In this document: in pieces, positions 53,197 to 62,101 of the stretch | Layout: every line of letters begins with the position of its first letter | How positions within the stretch are numbered: the stretch's first letter is position 1 | Assembly: GCA_001464715.1 (NCBI GenBank) | Contig: LNDT01000037.1 | Span: 62,001 to 126,000, forward strand | Direction of reading: 5' to 3' | Origin: Bdellovibrionales bacterium Ga0074137 | Lineage (GTDB): Bacteria > Bdellovibrionota > Bdellovibrionia > Bdellovibrionales > JAMPXM01 | DNA length: 64,000 nt | Program-made: the position numbers and the translations under genes | The notes under the pieces: generated by a model | Seen by the model: only the letters and a program-made list of their open reading frames with translations | Told to the model about the DNA's origin: nothing | Database searches by the model: none

Positions 53197-55164
53197 ATGC
53201 AGGCAGAATTTCTCTTCGCTATCTTACTTCTTGCTCCGCTGATCGGCTTCATTATCAATGGGCTTCGGTGGAAATCTAAAAATTATCTTCTCGCGGGTTC
53301 GATTGCGACAGGTGCGGTAGCGATTTCGTTTATTGCAGCTGTTCTAGTTGTGATGAAGCTCTTTGGGGCGGACGCGCCAAAAGCAGTGACGGTCGAGTAC
53401 TTTAAATGGATGGCCGTTGGCGGGCTTGAAGTTCCCGTGGCCTTCGTTATCGATCACATCAGCGCTCTGATGGTTTTGGTTGTGACGGGTGTTGGAACTT
53501 TGATTCACTTATTCTCGATTGGCTACATGTCGCACGACGAGCGGCCATCGAAGTACTTCGCCTACCTGAATTTCTTCTTGTTCAATATGCTGCTGCTGAT
53601 CCTCGGTGAGAATCTTCTTCTCATGTTCGTTGGCTGGGAGGGTGTCGGACTTTGCTCGTACCTTTTGATCGGCTTCTGGTTCAGCGATAAAGAAAAAGCG
53701 GCTGCCGGGATGAAGGCCTTCGTTACGAACCGCATCGGCGACGCAGGCTTCCTTCTTGGTATTTTCACGATTTTCTTTTTATTGGGAACTGTCAGCTTCG
53801 ATGAAATCATATCGAAAGTCGCCGGTATGCCGGTGGAAGTCGGTTGGTCGGGACCGATCACGCTTGCGGCACTTTTCTTATTCATCGGCGCCATGGGAAA
53901 ATCGGCGCAGATTCCGCTTTATGTTTGGCTTCCTGATGCGATGGCAGGTCCGACGCCAGTGTCCGCACTGATCCACGCAGCGACGATGGTCACTGCTGGT
54001 GTTTATATGATCGTTCGTTTGAGCCCGCTCTTTATTCTGGCGCCGAACGCACTTCATGTTGTTGCCGTAGTGGGTGCAGCAACCGCCGTTTTTGCGGCGA
54101 CGATCGGTATTACTCAGTTCGACATCAAAAAAGTCCTCGCTTATTCCACCGTCTCGCAGCTTGGATTCATGTTCCTCGCGTGCGGTGTTGGGGCGTTTGG
54201 TGCGGCGATGTTCCACCTTGTGACTCACGCCTTTTTCAAAGCCCTTATGTTCTTGGGATCTGGTTCGGTGATCCACGCTATGCATGAAGAGCAAGATATT
54301 CGAAAAATGGGCGGACTTAAAAAGTACCTTCCAATCACGCACGCGACGTTTGTCGTCGGTTGGATTGCGATCATTGGTATTCCGCCGTTTGCGGGGTTCT
54401 TCTCTAAAGACGAAATTTTGTGGAAAGCGTTTTCGAGTCCCCTCGGTCACAAGGGTTTGTGGGCCGCTGGTGTGATTGGTGCTGCGTGCACGGCTTTCTA
54501 CATGACTCGTCTGATGGCACTGACATTCTGGGGAAAACCTCGCTTTGACGAGCACAAAACCCATCCGCACGAGGCTCCGCCGTCGATGGCCATCCCGCTG
54601 ATCGTTCTTGCGATCCTTTCGGCGATCGGTGGATTCATGGGTATTCCGCACGTTATCGGTGAAATACTTCCTGGCCATCCGGGCAACTGGCTTGAGCACT
54701 GGTTGGCTGGTTCGATTGCCGCTCCCGCTGGCGAGGCCCATGGTTCGGCCATTATGGAATGGATTCTGATGGGGATTTCTGTTTCGATTGCTGGGCTTGC
54801 GGCACTCTTGGCGTTTAGTTTCTACGTGATTGAGCCCGATCGTCCGAAGCAGTGGGCGGCGCGTCTACCGGGTCTTCACCGCCTTCTTGAAAATAAATAT
54901 TTTGTCGATGAGTTCTATTTCGAGCGAATTATCAATCCGCTGGTGAGCGGCAGCAAAGCGCTGTGGGCGTTTGTCGATGTGAACTTTATTGATCGAGCGA
55001 CGTTCGTGGTCGGTGATTTCGTTCGCGGCATGGGGTCGACGGCGAGAACGCTGCAGACCGGAAACATGCAGCAGTACGCACTTTATATTTCAATCGCAAT
55101 TGCCCTGATGTTCGTCTACTTGCTCGAAGGCCCAAAACGCTTGGCCGAGCTCTTTGGAGGATGA
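53197..55164 (+). CDS. nuoL: NADH-quinone oxidoreductase subunit L
   Basis: Distal antiporter-like proton pump subunit, 655 residues, about sixteen helices with the long lateral helix at the C-terminus. Key acidic residue in FVGWEGVGLCSYLLIGFWF, lysine/histidine path residues in GKSAQIPLYVWLPDAMAGPT and ALIHAATMVTAGVYM. Length and order match NuoL. It is followed by nuoM, whose ATG at 55169 lies 4 nt after the nuoL stop. Confidence 0.97.
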   Translation: MQAEFLFAILLLAPLIGFIINGLRWKSKNYLLAGSIATGAVAISFIAAVLVVMKLFGADAPKAVTVEYFKWMAVGGLEVPVAFVIDHISALMVLVVTGVGTLIHLFSIGYMSHDERPSKYFAYLNFFLFNMLLLILGENLLLMFVGWEGVGLCSYLLIGFWFSDKEKAAAGMKAFVTNRIGDAGFLLGIFTIFFLLGTVSFDEIISKVAGMPVEVGWSGPITLAALFLFIGAMGKSAQIPLYVWLPDAMAGPTPVSALIHAATMVTAGVYMIVRLSPLFILAPNALHVVAVVGAATAVFAATIGITQFDIKKVLAYSTVSQLGFMFLACGVGAFGAAMFHLVTHAFFKALMFLGSGSVIHAMHEEQDIRKMGGLKKYLPITHATFVVGWIAIIGIPPFAGFFSKDEILWKAFSSPLGHKGLWAAGVIGAACTAFYMTRLMALTFWGKPRFDEHKTHPHEAPPSMAIPLIVLAILSAIGGFMGIPHVIGEILPGHPGNWLEHWLAGSIAAPAGEAHGSAIMEWILMGISVSIAGLAALLAFSFYVIEPDRPKQWAARLPGLHRLLENKYFVDEFYFERIINPLVSGSKALWAFVDVNFIDRATFVVGDFVRGMGSTARTLQTGNMQQYALYISIAIALMFVYLLEGPKRLAELFGG

Positions 55165-55168
55165 CGAG

Positions 55169-56767
55169 ATGTTGTTATCGTTGATCGTTTTCATGCCGCT
55201 CGTCTCTGCGATTCTGATTTCTCTTTTACCAAAAGAGAATTGGATTCGTCCCACGGCTCTCTTTCTTGGGCTTGCCCAATTTGTAGTGAGTCTTGTTTTG
55301 TTTGCTCAGTACGATCCTTCAACGCCGGCACTGCAGTTGGTTGAGTTTGTGCCTTGGGTTCCTGCGCTAGGCGTTTCCTACTTCCTCGGTATCGACGGAA
55401 TTTCATTCTGGTTGGTGCTGCTGACGACGTTTTTGCTTCCGGTTGTTATTCTCGGCAGCTGGACCGCGATTGATAAAAAGCCAAAGGGATTCCATATCGC
55501 TTTGTTTGTACTGCAAACGGCGATGTTGGGATCTTTTGTCGCGATGGACTTGGTCTTGTTCTACGTATTTTTCGAGCTCTCGCTTGTTCCGATGTATTTC
55601 ATCGTTGGAATTTGGGGTGGTACACGTCGGATTTACGCGACAACGAAGTTCTTTATCTACACGATGCTCGGTTCGCTTCTAATGCTTTTGGCGATCATCT
55701 ACTTGATGTTCACGGCACAAGAAGTACTTCCTGCGAAGCAGATGACCGCGAACATTCTTGAGCTTTACAAATTGGATATCCCCTTCATTGCCGGGCAATT
55801 CCTAAACCCACAGACGCTTTTGTTCTTCGCGTTCTCTGTCGCTTTTGCGATCAAAGTTCCGATGTTCCCATTTCACACGTGGCTTCCCGACGCTCACGTC
55901 GAAGCTCCAACGCCAGGATCCGTTGTTCTTGCTGGCGTTATGCTGAAAATGGGATCTTACGGATTCTTGCGCTTCGTAATTCCGCTGTTTCCAGAGGCGT
56001 CCGAGCATTACGCTTGGGTGTTTCTGTTCTTGGGGGTCGTCGGCATCATCTACGGTGCGTTGGTCGCAATGGTTCAGCCAGACGTAAAAAAGCTGGTCGC
56101 CTACTCATCGGTTTCCCACATGGGCTACGTGATGATGGGGCTTTTTGCTTTGAATACTTACGGCGTGACGGGCTCGATCTATCAAATGTTAAACCACGGT
56201 ATCAGCACGGGAGCGCTGTTCCTGTTGGTAGGTATGATCTACGAGAGAACCCATTCGCGTGAGATTGAAAAGTACGGCGGCTTGGCGAAGGTTTTGCCGA
56301 TCTTTACCATCTTGTTTTTTATTGTGACGCTCTCAAGTATTGCGGTTCCGATGACCAATGGATTCGTGGGTGAATTCTTGATTCTGCTGGGAGCTTTTGA
56401 GGCTTCGATGTTCTTTGGGTCACTGGCAGTGATCGGCGTTGTTCTTGGTGCTGTGTACATGCTCTGGATGTTTAAGCGCATGTTCTTTGGCGAAGAGGGC
56501 GAGCTTGTTTCCGACAAAAAGCATCCTCTTCACGACCTGAGCTTACGAGAGATGGTTGTGATGGCACCTTTGATTGTTCTCATCTTCTGGATGGGTCTTT
56601 TGCCAAACCAGTTTCTTCAGTACTCAAAAGTTTCGGTCGAGCATTTGGTTTCGACCAAAGACGCTTACCAGCTTTCGATTCACACTCCGCAGCCCGAGTC
56701 TGATGCACAGTTAGCGTTTGGCATGAAGTTCTTTAAAAGCGTCGCTCAAGCTCCGGAGGCAAAATGA
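55169..56767 (+). CDS. nuoM: NADH-quinone oxidoreductase subunit M
   Basis: Antiporter-like subunit, 532 residues from ATG 55169 (SD GGAGGA within the nuoL tail). Fourteen helices; FVFFELSLVPMYFIVGIWGG carries the essential Glu, and AIKVPMFPFHTWLPDAHVEA the lysine-containing helix. It overlaps nuoN by 4 nt (ATGA). Nothing unusual in the sequence. Confidence 0.97.
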   Translation: MLLSLIVFMPLVSAILISLLPKENWIRPTALFLGLAQFVVSLVLFAQYDPSTPALQLVEFVPWVPALGVSYFLGIDGISFWLVLLTTFLLPVVILGSWTAIDKKPKGFHIALFVLQTAMLGSFVAMDLVLFYVFFELSLVPMYFIVGIWGGTRRIYATTKFFIYTMLGSLLMLLAIIYLMFTAQEVLPAKQMTANILELYKLDIPFIAGQFLNPQTLLFFAFSVAFAIKVPMFPFHTWLPDAHVEAPTPGSVVLAGVMLKMGSYGFLRFVIPLFPEASEHYAWVFLFLGVVGIIYGALVAMVQPDVKKLVAYSSVSHMGYVMMGLFALNTYGVTGSIYQMLNHGISTGALFLLVGMIYERTHSREIEKYGGLAKVLPIFTILFFIVTLSSIAVPMTNGFVGEFLILLGAFEASMFFGSLAVIGVVLGAVYMLWMFKRMFFGEEGELVSDKKHPLHDLSLREMVVMAPLIVLIFWMGLLPNQFLQYSKVSVEHLVSTKDAYQLSIHTPQPESDAQLAFGMKFFKSVAQAPEAK

Positions 56768-58266
56768 CGACTCCTCTTGTTTCATTGAAGGACATGTTGG
56801 TCGTCGCGCCCATGTTCGCGCTTTTGTTCATGAGCTTGATTCCCGTGATGATCAAAGTTTTTAACGGCAACAAAGAGCCAAAACCCTTTGTCACCGTTGT
56901 CTACGCACTTCTGGGAGTGATCGTTGCTGGTGGTCTCACGGCGTCGCTGGCCGGAATGAAGCATGTCGCATTCAGCGAGTCGATTGTGTTCGACGGTATG
57001 GCCGTCTGGGGATCTCTTCTTGTTTTAATTTCCGGTGGCTTCAGTCTTATGCTGGCCTACGATCACGTTGAAACCGATGGCCGACAATTTTCAGAGCAAT
57101 GTTTTTTGATGCTCGGAAGTATGATCGGGATGTTGATTGTCGTGATGTCCAATGACCTCATTGTGACGTTCCTCGGAATCGAGATGATGTCGCTCTGTCT
57201 CTATATTCTTGTGGCCATGAGTCGCGAGCACACACTGTCAAAAGAGGCTGCGTTCAAATACTTCGTCCTAGGAAGTTTTGCGTCGGCCGTGTTCCTTTAT
57301 GGAATCGCACTTTTATATGGAACTGTCGGCTCCACTCAGAATCCGGTCGTAACCGCGAAGGTGGCCGAGCTTTTGGCGAATCACAATCAGCTCTTTTATC
57401 TTGGGCTTGCGATGGTGATCATAGGCTTTGCGTTTAAGGTCTCGATTTTCCCGTTCCACGCGTGGACACCGGACGTTTACCAGGGAGCTTCGACGCCGAT
57501 CACGGCATTCATGGCGACAGCGGTAAAAGCGGCAACGTTCATTGCCATCTTAAGGCTTTTCCAACACGCAGATCCCGCGACTCGGAGTAGTTTTTTGGCG
57601 GAGCCCAAGTTTCTTTCTGTTTTGTCATGGTTGGCGGTCTTGTCGATGCTGCTCGGGAACGTCGCGGCCGTTATGCAGAACAACTTTAAGCGCATTCTTG
57701 CTTACTCTTCGATTTCTCATTCGGGTTATCTGTTGGTCGGTGTCATCACGGCTGGTTTTGCTGAACGTATTGAGTCGTCATTGGCTGCGACGACAGTTGT
57801 TCTGTTTTACCTATTCTCTTACACACTGATGACATTGGGTGCGTTCTCGCTGATTGGAATTTTGGAGAAGCAGGTCGGTCATTCACTGACGGTCGATGAC
57901 TTAAAAGGACTCGCTTCAAGAAGTCCGGTGCTGGCTGGGGCTTTGGCAATCATTATGTTTTCGCTGGCCGGTGTACCGCCTACGATTGGTTTCTTTGCGA
58001 AATTCAGTCTTTTCGGCGCAGCTATCGAGCAGAACCTTTATTGGTTGGCTTTCTGGGGTGTGATGACTTCGGTCGTAGCCGTGTTCTATTACCTGCGGCC
58101 CGTTGTCGCGATGTACATGGCCGAAGCGTCCGAGACGCTTGTCCTTCGCCCTGCAGTGCTGACGCGAATGACGTTGGTGCTGACAGCGATTGCGACCATT
58201 ATCTTTGGTCTGGCGTCGTCACCAGTTCTTGAGTTCGTCAGCGAGTCGGTCCTAACAAGGCTTTAA
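56764..58266 (+). CDS. nuoN: NADH-quinone oxidoreductase subunit N
   Basis: Proximal antiporter-like subunit, 500 residues, fourteen helices. FLGIEMMSLCLYILVAM has the functional Glu, and AFKVSIFPFHAWTPDVYQGA the Lys/His region. It ends the nuo block. Its stop codon overlaps the stop of the opposing gene by 4 nt at a TTTAAA palindrome, and I see no separate terminator in between. Confidence 0.97.
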   Translation: MTTPLVSLKDMLVVAPMFALLFMSLIPVMIKVFNGNKEPKPFVTVVYALLGVIVAGGLTASLAGMKHVAFSESIVFDGMAVWGSLLVLISGGFSLMLAYDHVETDGRQFSEQCFLMLGSMIGMLIVVMSNDLIVTFLGIEMMSLCLYILVAMSREHTLSKEAAFKYFVLGSFASAVFLYGIALLYGTVGSTQNPVVTAKVAELLANHNQLFYLGLAMVIIGFAFKVSIFPFHAWTPDVYQGASTPITAFMATAVKAATFIAILRLFQHADPATRSSFLAEPKFLSVLSWLAVLSMLLGNVAAVMQNNFKRILAYSSISHSGYLLVGVITAGFAERIESSLAATTVVLFYLFSYTLMTLGAFSLIGILEKQVGHSLTVDDLKGLASRSPVLAGALAIIMFSLAGVPPTIGFFAKFSLFGAAIEQNLYWLAFWGVMTSVVAVFYYLRPVVAMYMAEASETLVLRPAVLTRMTLVLTAIATIIFGLASSPVLEFVSESVLTRL

Positions 58267-58769
58267 AGCGCCGATTGAAGGCGGAGCATTTTTCGGATGA
58301 CATCCGCCTTGATCATTCGCTGGCTGCGGATTCTTTCCGCGCCGCCCTTCATCACCAGAATAGTTCCCGGAGTCGTGACCAAGAATCTGGTCGCGAGCTC
58401 GGCATTTTTCAGATCAATTTCGAAACTGGCGATTTTACTGAATTCAGATTCTTTCAGAATCATCTTCATAAGCGGCGCTTGCGTTTCCCAGACCGAGTCG
58501 CCGGCCTGCGAGAATACGAGAAAGACAACGGCGTCAGCCTCGGTTGCGGCTTTAAATGCGAATTCATTGAAAGGCTGAGCCGCCATTGCTCCAGTGAGCG
58601 GCTGTGCAGTTCTGGCGATGGGTGCACTTGATGACGGTGTCGTGGGTGCAGTCACGTTCGGCGTCTGCACGGTCGGCTTTTTCACAGCGGGTGCTGTTGG
58701 CTGCGCCGACGCGGCGACCGGAACAATACAGAGACCAATCATCGCGATTCGAAAAAGAATGCCGGTCAT
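58263..58769 (-). CDS. exported thioredoxin-fold protein without redox cysteines
   Basis: A 168-residue protein. Signal peptide 1-22 (cleavage near ASA) is followed by a Thr/Pro/Ala-rich linker (about 23-62). A thioredoxin-like domain (about 68-165) has FLVFSQAGDSVWETQAPLMK where CxxC would be AGDS, then FEIDLKNAELATRFLVTTPG with the cis-Pro position kept. No Cys remains in the domain, so it cannot be a disulfide oxidoreductase; binding or chaperone use is likelier. It starts 19 nt after the carbamoyltransferase gene in the same direction. Confidence 0.75.
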   Translation of the reverse strand: MTGILFRIAMIGLCIVPVAASAQPTAPAVKKPTVQTPNVTAPTTPSSSAPIARTAQPLTGAMAAQPFNEFAFKAATEADAVVFLVFSQAGDSVWETQAPLMKMILKESEFSKIASFEIDLKNAELATRFLVTTPGTILVMKGGAERIRSQRMIKADVIRKMLRLQSAL

Positions 58770-58788
58770 AAAAGACCCCCTTTTAACT

Positions 58789-60495
58789 CTAAGGCTTGCT
58801 TACAATGTAAGGTCCTATTGCGAGTAGGTCCATTTGCGTCTGAAGAAAACAGTCAATGGCCTGGTCGGGTGTTGCGACGACAGGCTCTGTATTGCGATTA
58901 AACGATGTATTGATGATCATAGGCACGCCGGAGAGCGATTCAAATTCTTCAATCAGCTTTCTAAGAAGTGGATTGCTGGTTTGGTTACACGTCTGAACTC
59001 GCGCTGTGCCATCGACATGAGTGATCGCAGGAAGAAGTGTTCGTTTATCGGACCTTACCTTCGGCGCAAGAAGCATGTAGGGCGACGCAATCGAAAGATC
59101 AAAAAACTCGGTGGCTCGTTCTTCAAGAACGATCGGCGCAAAGGGACGAAACGACTCGCGCTTTTTAATCTTTAAATTCAAAATGTCCTTCATCTCTGGA
59201 GAAGTTGGATTTCCGAGGATGGATCGGTTTCCCAAAGCTCTTGGACCAAATTCCATTCGCCCCTGAAACCAACCAATAACCTTGTTTTCGTTCAGAGCTT
59301 GCGCGACTCGCCGAAGAAATTTGGTTTCGTCCATCTCATCTATCGGAAGGTTCGCGCGCAACAGCGAAGCCCGAATCTCTTCCTTCGAAAATTCAGGTCC
59401 CAAGTAAGCATGGCGTAGGGGCTTGCGTGCGTCTTTCCTATAGAGGGAGTGATAAACATAAAGAGCCGCGCCCACGGACCCCCCGGCGTCTCCGGCGGCG
59501 GGCTGTATAAAAATGTCGTCGAAGGCTGTGCTCTCAAGAATTTTTGCACTGGCCACGCAGTTGAGGGTAACTCCTCCAGCGAGGCAGAGTTTTTTAAGTC
59601 CTGTTTTTTTTTGAAGAATATCGGCGTTGAGAATAAGAACATTTTCAATCGCTTCCTGCACAGACGCTGCAAGATCATAGTGGTCTTCGGTCCACGGATC
59701 ATCCCTCTTTCTTGGGACGCCGAAGGCATCGGTCCACGCGCTACTCCACATTCGCTTTCCCCGTCGGAAAGAAAAGTATTTTGGGTTCAGCGAAAAGCTT
59801 CCATCGGAATTGAGTCGCAAAATATTGGCGACCGCTTGGCGAAACCTCGCGGGACTTCCATAGCCGGCAAGACCCATCGTCTTGCCTTCACCACCCTGGG
59901 CATGGAACCCAAGAAATGTTGTGACGGTCGTATATAAAAGCCCCAGCGAATCGGGGTAATGAATCTCTTTTTCGATTTTGATCGATGATCCGTGCCCGGT
60001 ACCGACTGAAAAAGTGGCCCATTCGCCCACACCGTCCGCCGTGATGATGGCGGCCTCTTCAAAACCCGAGGGGTAAAAGGCGCTGGAGGCATGGCTTAGA
60101 TGATGTTTGATGAAACTGATTGGACCCTTGTACTCAAGTTCTTCCTCGATGAGGGCTGGAAGCGTGAGACGCTCTGTCAGCCATTTTGGCATCGACTTTC
60201 GAAAAGTGTCCCAGGTGAGCGGCCACTCCAATAAATGATCGGTGAGGACCCTGGAAAATTTAAGAAAAGGTTTTTCAAAGTAAGCGACATGATCAACTTG
60301 ATCGATCGTAATTCCAGCCTGCTCAAGACAAAAACGAATGGATTGAATAGGAAACGCACTCGTATTTTTTTCGCGACTGAATCGTTCTTCTTGTGCGGCG
60401 GCAACGACGTCACCATCTCGAACGAGGCAGGCCGAAGAGTCGTGGTAAAAGCAAGAGATGCCAAGAATAAGCAATTTAAAGTCCTGCGTAGACAA
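58789..60495 (-). CDS. NodU/CmcH/SxtI-type carbamoyltransferase
   Basis: Transfers a carbamoyl group from carbamoyl phosphate to a hydroxyl of a sugar or natural product. It has 568 residues. The N-terminal Kae1-like ASKHA domain has GISCFYHDSSACLVRDGDVV, IKHHLSHASSAFYPSGFE (metal-binding histidines) and ITADGVGEWAT. The C-terminal YrdC-like region has WFQGRMEFGPRALGNRSILG and INTSFNRNTEPVV. Both domains are complete. It overlaps the upstream 52-residue ORF by 20 nt. The acceptor is unknown. Confidence 0.93.
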   Translation of the reverse strand: MSTQDFKLLILGISCFYHDSSACLVRDGDVVAAAQEERFSREKNTSAFPIQSIRFCLEQAGITIDQVDHVAYFEKPFLKFSRVLTDHLLEWPLTWDTFRKSMPKWLTERLTLPALIEEELEYKGPISFIKHHLSHASSAFYPSGFEEAAIITADGVGEWATFSVGTGHGSSIKIEKEIHYPDSLGLLYTTVTTFLGFHAQGGEGKTMGLAGYGSPARFRQAVANILRLNSDGSFSLNPKYFSFRRGKRMWSSAWTDAFGVPRKRDDPWTEDHYDLAASVQEAIENVLILNADILQKKTGLKKLCLAGGVTLNCVASAKILESTAFDDIFIQPAAGDAGGSVGAALYVYHSLYRKDARKPLRHAYLGPEFSKEEIRASLLRANLPIDEMDETKFLRRVAQALNENKVIGWFQGRMEFGPRALGNRSILGNPTSPEMKDILNLKIKKRESFRPFAPIVLEERATEFFDLSIASPYMLLAPKVRSDKRTLLPAITHVDGTARVQTCNQTSNPLLRKLIEEFESLSGVPMIINTSFNRNTEPVVATPDQAIDCFLQTQMDLLAIGPYIVSKP

Positions 60496-60634
60496 ATGTC
60501 ATGACGATGCCGGGACCAATTTTGAAAAATAAAATGGCAAAAAGAATGAGGGAGATCAGTAGGGGAGCCATAAAGTAAAGTTTGTGCTCGCGAATGAGAT
60601 GTCGCATCTCCCGAAACAAACCTTTGATCTTCAT
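60476..60634 (-). CDS. DUF5989/SxtK-like small membrane protein (52 residues)
   Basis: A short ORF on the minus strand: MKIKGLFREMRHLIREHKLY then a single helix (about 22-38, PLLISLILFAILFFK) and a hydrophobic tail ending VYAGL. An SD-like GGGGG lies 7 nt before the ATG. Length, single-span topology and place directly before a carbamoyltransferase match the small SxtK/DUF5989 proteins found next to SxtI-type enzymes. It overlaps the carbamoyltransferase start by 20 nt, so translation is coupled. Too short for standard ORF lists. Confidence 0.8.
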   Translation of the reverse strand: MKIKGLFREMRHLIREHKLYFMAPLLISLILFAILFFKIGPGIVMTFVYAGL

Positions 60635-60649
60635 GAAAACCCCCAGTCC

Positions 60650-60934
60650 CTAGGACTGATAAAAAGACTTCTCCATGTCAGCGTCGTACTTCGTCGCAAG
60701 AACCCAATTGGAAGAGGGGTCGACTTTCGGGCTGAACAATCGGTGACGAAAAAAAATCCGAAGAATAACGCTGCTGGGTCCAAGAACCAAAAAATAGACC
60801 GTGAAAAGCGCCAGGGTGCCGAAAATCTTTTGCAGCAAAATATCGACGACGATGAATTCGATGCCTCTTAGAAAGCGAAACAACGGTGCGGGGAGAGTCC
60901 TTTCAAGGCGTCTATGAAATGGACTCAACTTCAT
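60650..60934 (-). CDS. SxtJ-like membrane protein
   Basis: A 94-residue protein with a basic N-terminus and one or two helices (about 18-60: IEFIVVDILLQKIFG, TLALFTVYFLVLGPSSVIL). The C-terminal soluble tail ends with SNWVLATKYDADMEKSFYQS, similar in style to SxtJ proteins. The start is an ATG sharing one base with the desulfurase stop (TGATG). SxtJ function is unknown; it is usually found together with SxtI and SxtK homologues. Family assignment is from topology, tail pattern and neighbours. Confidence 0.6.
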   Translation of the reverse strand: MKLSPFHRRLERTLPAPLFRFLRGIEFIVVDILLQKIFGTLALFTVYFLVLGPSSVILRIFFRHRLFSPKVDPSSNWVLATKYDADMEKSFYQS

Positions 60935-62091
60935 CAAAGAGCCTTCAAAATCTTTGTAAGCCGGTCAATGAAAGTGTCGATCGTGGCCATTTCCGTTGTC
61001 GGCGAGAAACTGATCCGAATTTGGTGGGCCTCGTCTGGACTTCGACCAAGCCCGAGAAGGACAGCACTGCTGTCGCTGAGTCCCGTGCCGCAGGCGGCGC
61101 CCGTCGAACAAGAGACTTTAGCATTGGCGAGCTCGCGGTGAAGCGCTTTCGAATGAATGGCGGGTGTTGTGAAGCTTAAGACATGACACAGAACTGGTCC
61201 TGACTCAGGACCGTTGAAGCGAACTCCAGGCACAGCGCTTTTCAATTTTTGAATGGAGTAATTTCTAACGGCGTGGGTCCGCTCAATATCTTTCACGGTC
61301 CATAAAGACGCTGCTTTTGCGAAGGCGCAGATGAGTTCGACAGATGTGGTGCCAGGCCGTAGACCGCGCTCTTGCTTTCCGCCGAAGAGCAGCGGCGTCA
61401 GTTCAAGTCCTTTGCGAACATAGACTGCGCCAACGCCCTTGGGCGCACGAATCTTGTGCCCACTGAGAACCATGAAATCCACGGGCAGGTCGCGCGCAAC
61501 AAAGGGCTCGTGACAAAATGTTTGGCAAGCGTCCGCATGAAATAAGACGCCTCTTGACCGGCACAGGTCACCAAGGCCCTTAAGGTCTTGAAGCGTTCCA
61601 ATCTCATTGTTGCCGTGTCCGATAGAAACCAAAACCGTCGAGGGCGTTATCATTCGCTCAAGGGCCTGAACGCTGACTCTTCCGTCGGGCTCAACGGCAA
61701 GTTCACTCCAGTCAATTTGTCCGGTCTTCTTCATCCATTGGGCAACACTGACAACGCTCGAGTGTTCGATCGACGATGTGATGAGGTGTGGCCGCGATGA
61801 TTTGAATCGGTCAGAGCGAGCCGCATCTTCAAGAACTCGTTGAAGGATCCAATTGTTTCCCTCAGTCCCGCCCGATGTGAAAGTTATCTCGGTGGGATCG
61901 CAGCCAAGCTTTTGAGCCACGTTTTCTCGGGCATTATTCAAAAGAGCCAGAGCGTGAGATCCGTCGGAATGTGCGGACGAAGAATTTCCGATACCTTGCG
62001 ATAAAAGACTGACAAAAAAAGTGTGAACCTCAGGCGCGATAGCACTTGTTGCCGCGTGATCGAGATAGAGAGTCGCGGTGTTTGAGATCAT
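60934..62091 (-). CDS. cysteine desulfurase (NifS/IscS type)
   Basis: PLP enzyme that takes sulfur from cysteine onto its own Cys as persulfide. It has 385 residues. LYLDHAATSAIAP is near 8, SGGTEGNNWIL near 75, IEHSSVV near 107 (His stacking on PLP), LSGHKIRAPKGVGAVYVRK near 210 with the PLP lysine, and CSTGAACGTG near 335 with the catalytic Cys in GAAC. All key residues are intact. It lies 10 nt after a radical SAM gene, so it may serve cluster or thiol chemistry for that pathway rather than general Fe-S biogenesis. No IscU-like scaffold is near. Confidence 0.9.
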   Translation of the reverse strand: MISNTATLYLDHAATSAIAPEVHTFFVSLLSQGIGNSSSAHSDGSHALALLNNARENVAQKLGCDPTEITFTSGGTEGNNWILQRVLEDAARSDRFKSSRPHLITSSIEHSSVVSVAQWMKKTGQIDWSELAVEPDGRVSVQALERMITPSTVLVSIGHGNNEIGTLQDLKGLGDLCRSRGVLFHADACQTFCHEPFVARDLPVDFMVLSGHKIRAPKGVGAVYVRKGLELTPLLFGGKQERGLRPGTTSVELICAFAKAASLWTVKDIERTHAVRNYSIQKLKSAVPGVRFNGPESGPVLCHVLSFTTPAIHSKALHRELANAKVSCSTGAACGTGLSDSSAVLLGLGRSPDEAHQIRISFSPTTEMATIDTFIDRLTKILKAL

Positions 62092-62101
62092 GCCAAAATC
62101 C

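Noticed and set aside
53878-54741. 287-residue open frame antisense to nuoL
   Set aside because: Rich in Arg, His and Asn, without hydrophobic core or family motif, and completely inside nuoL. A frame shadow.
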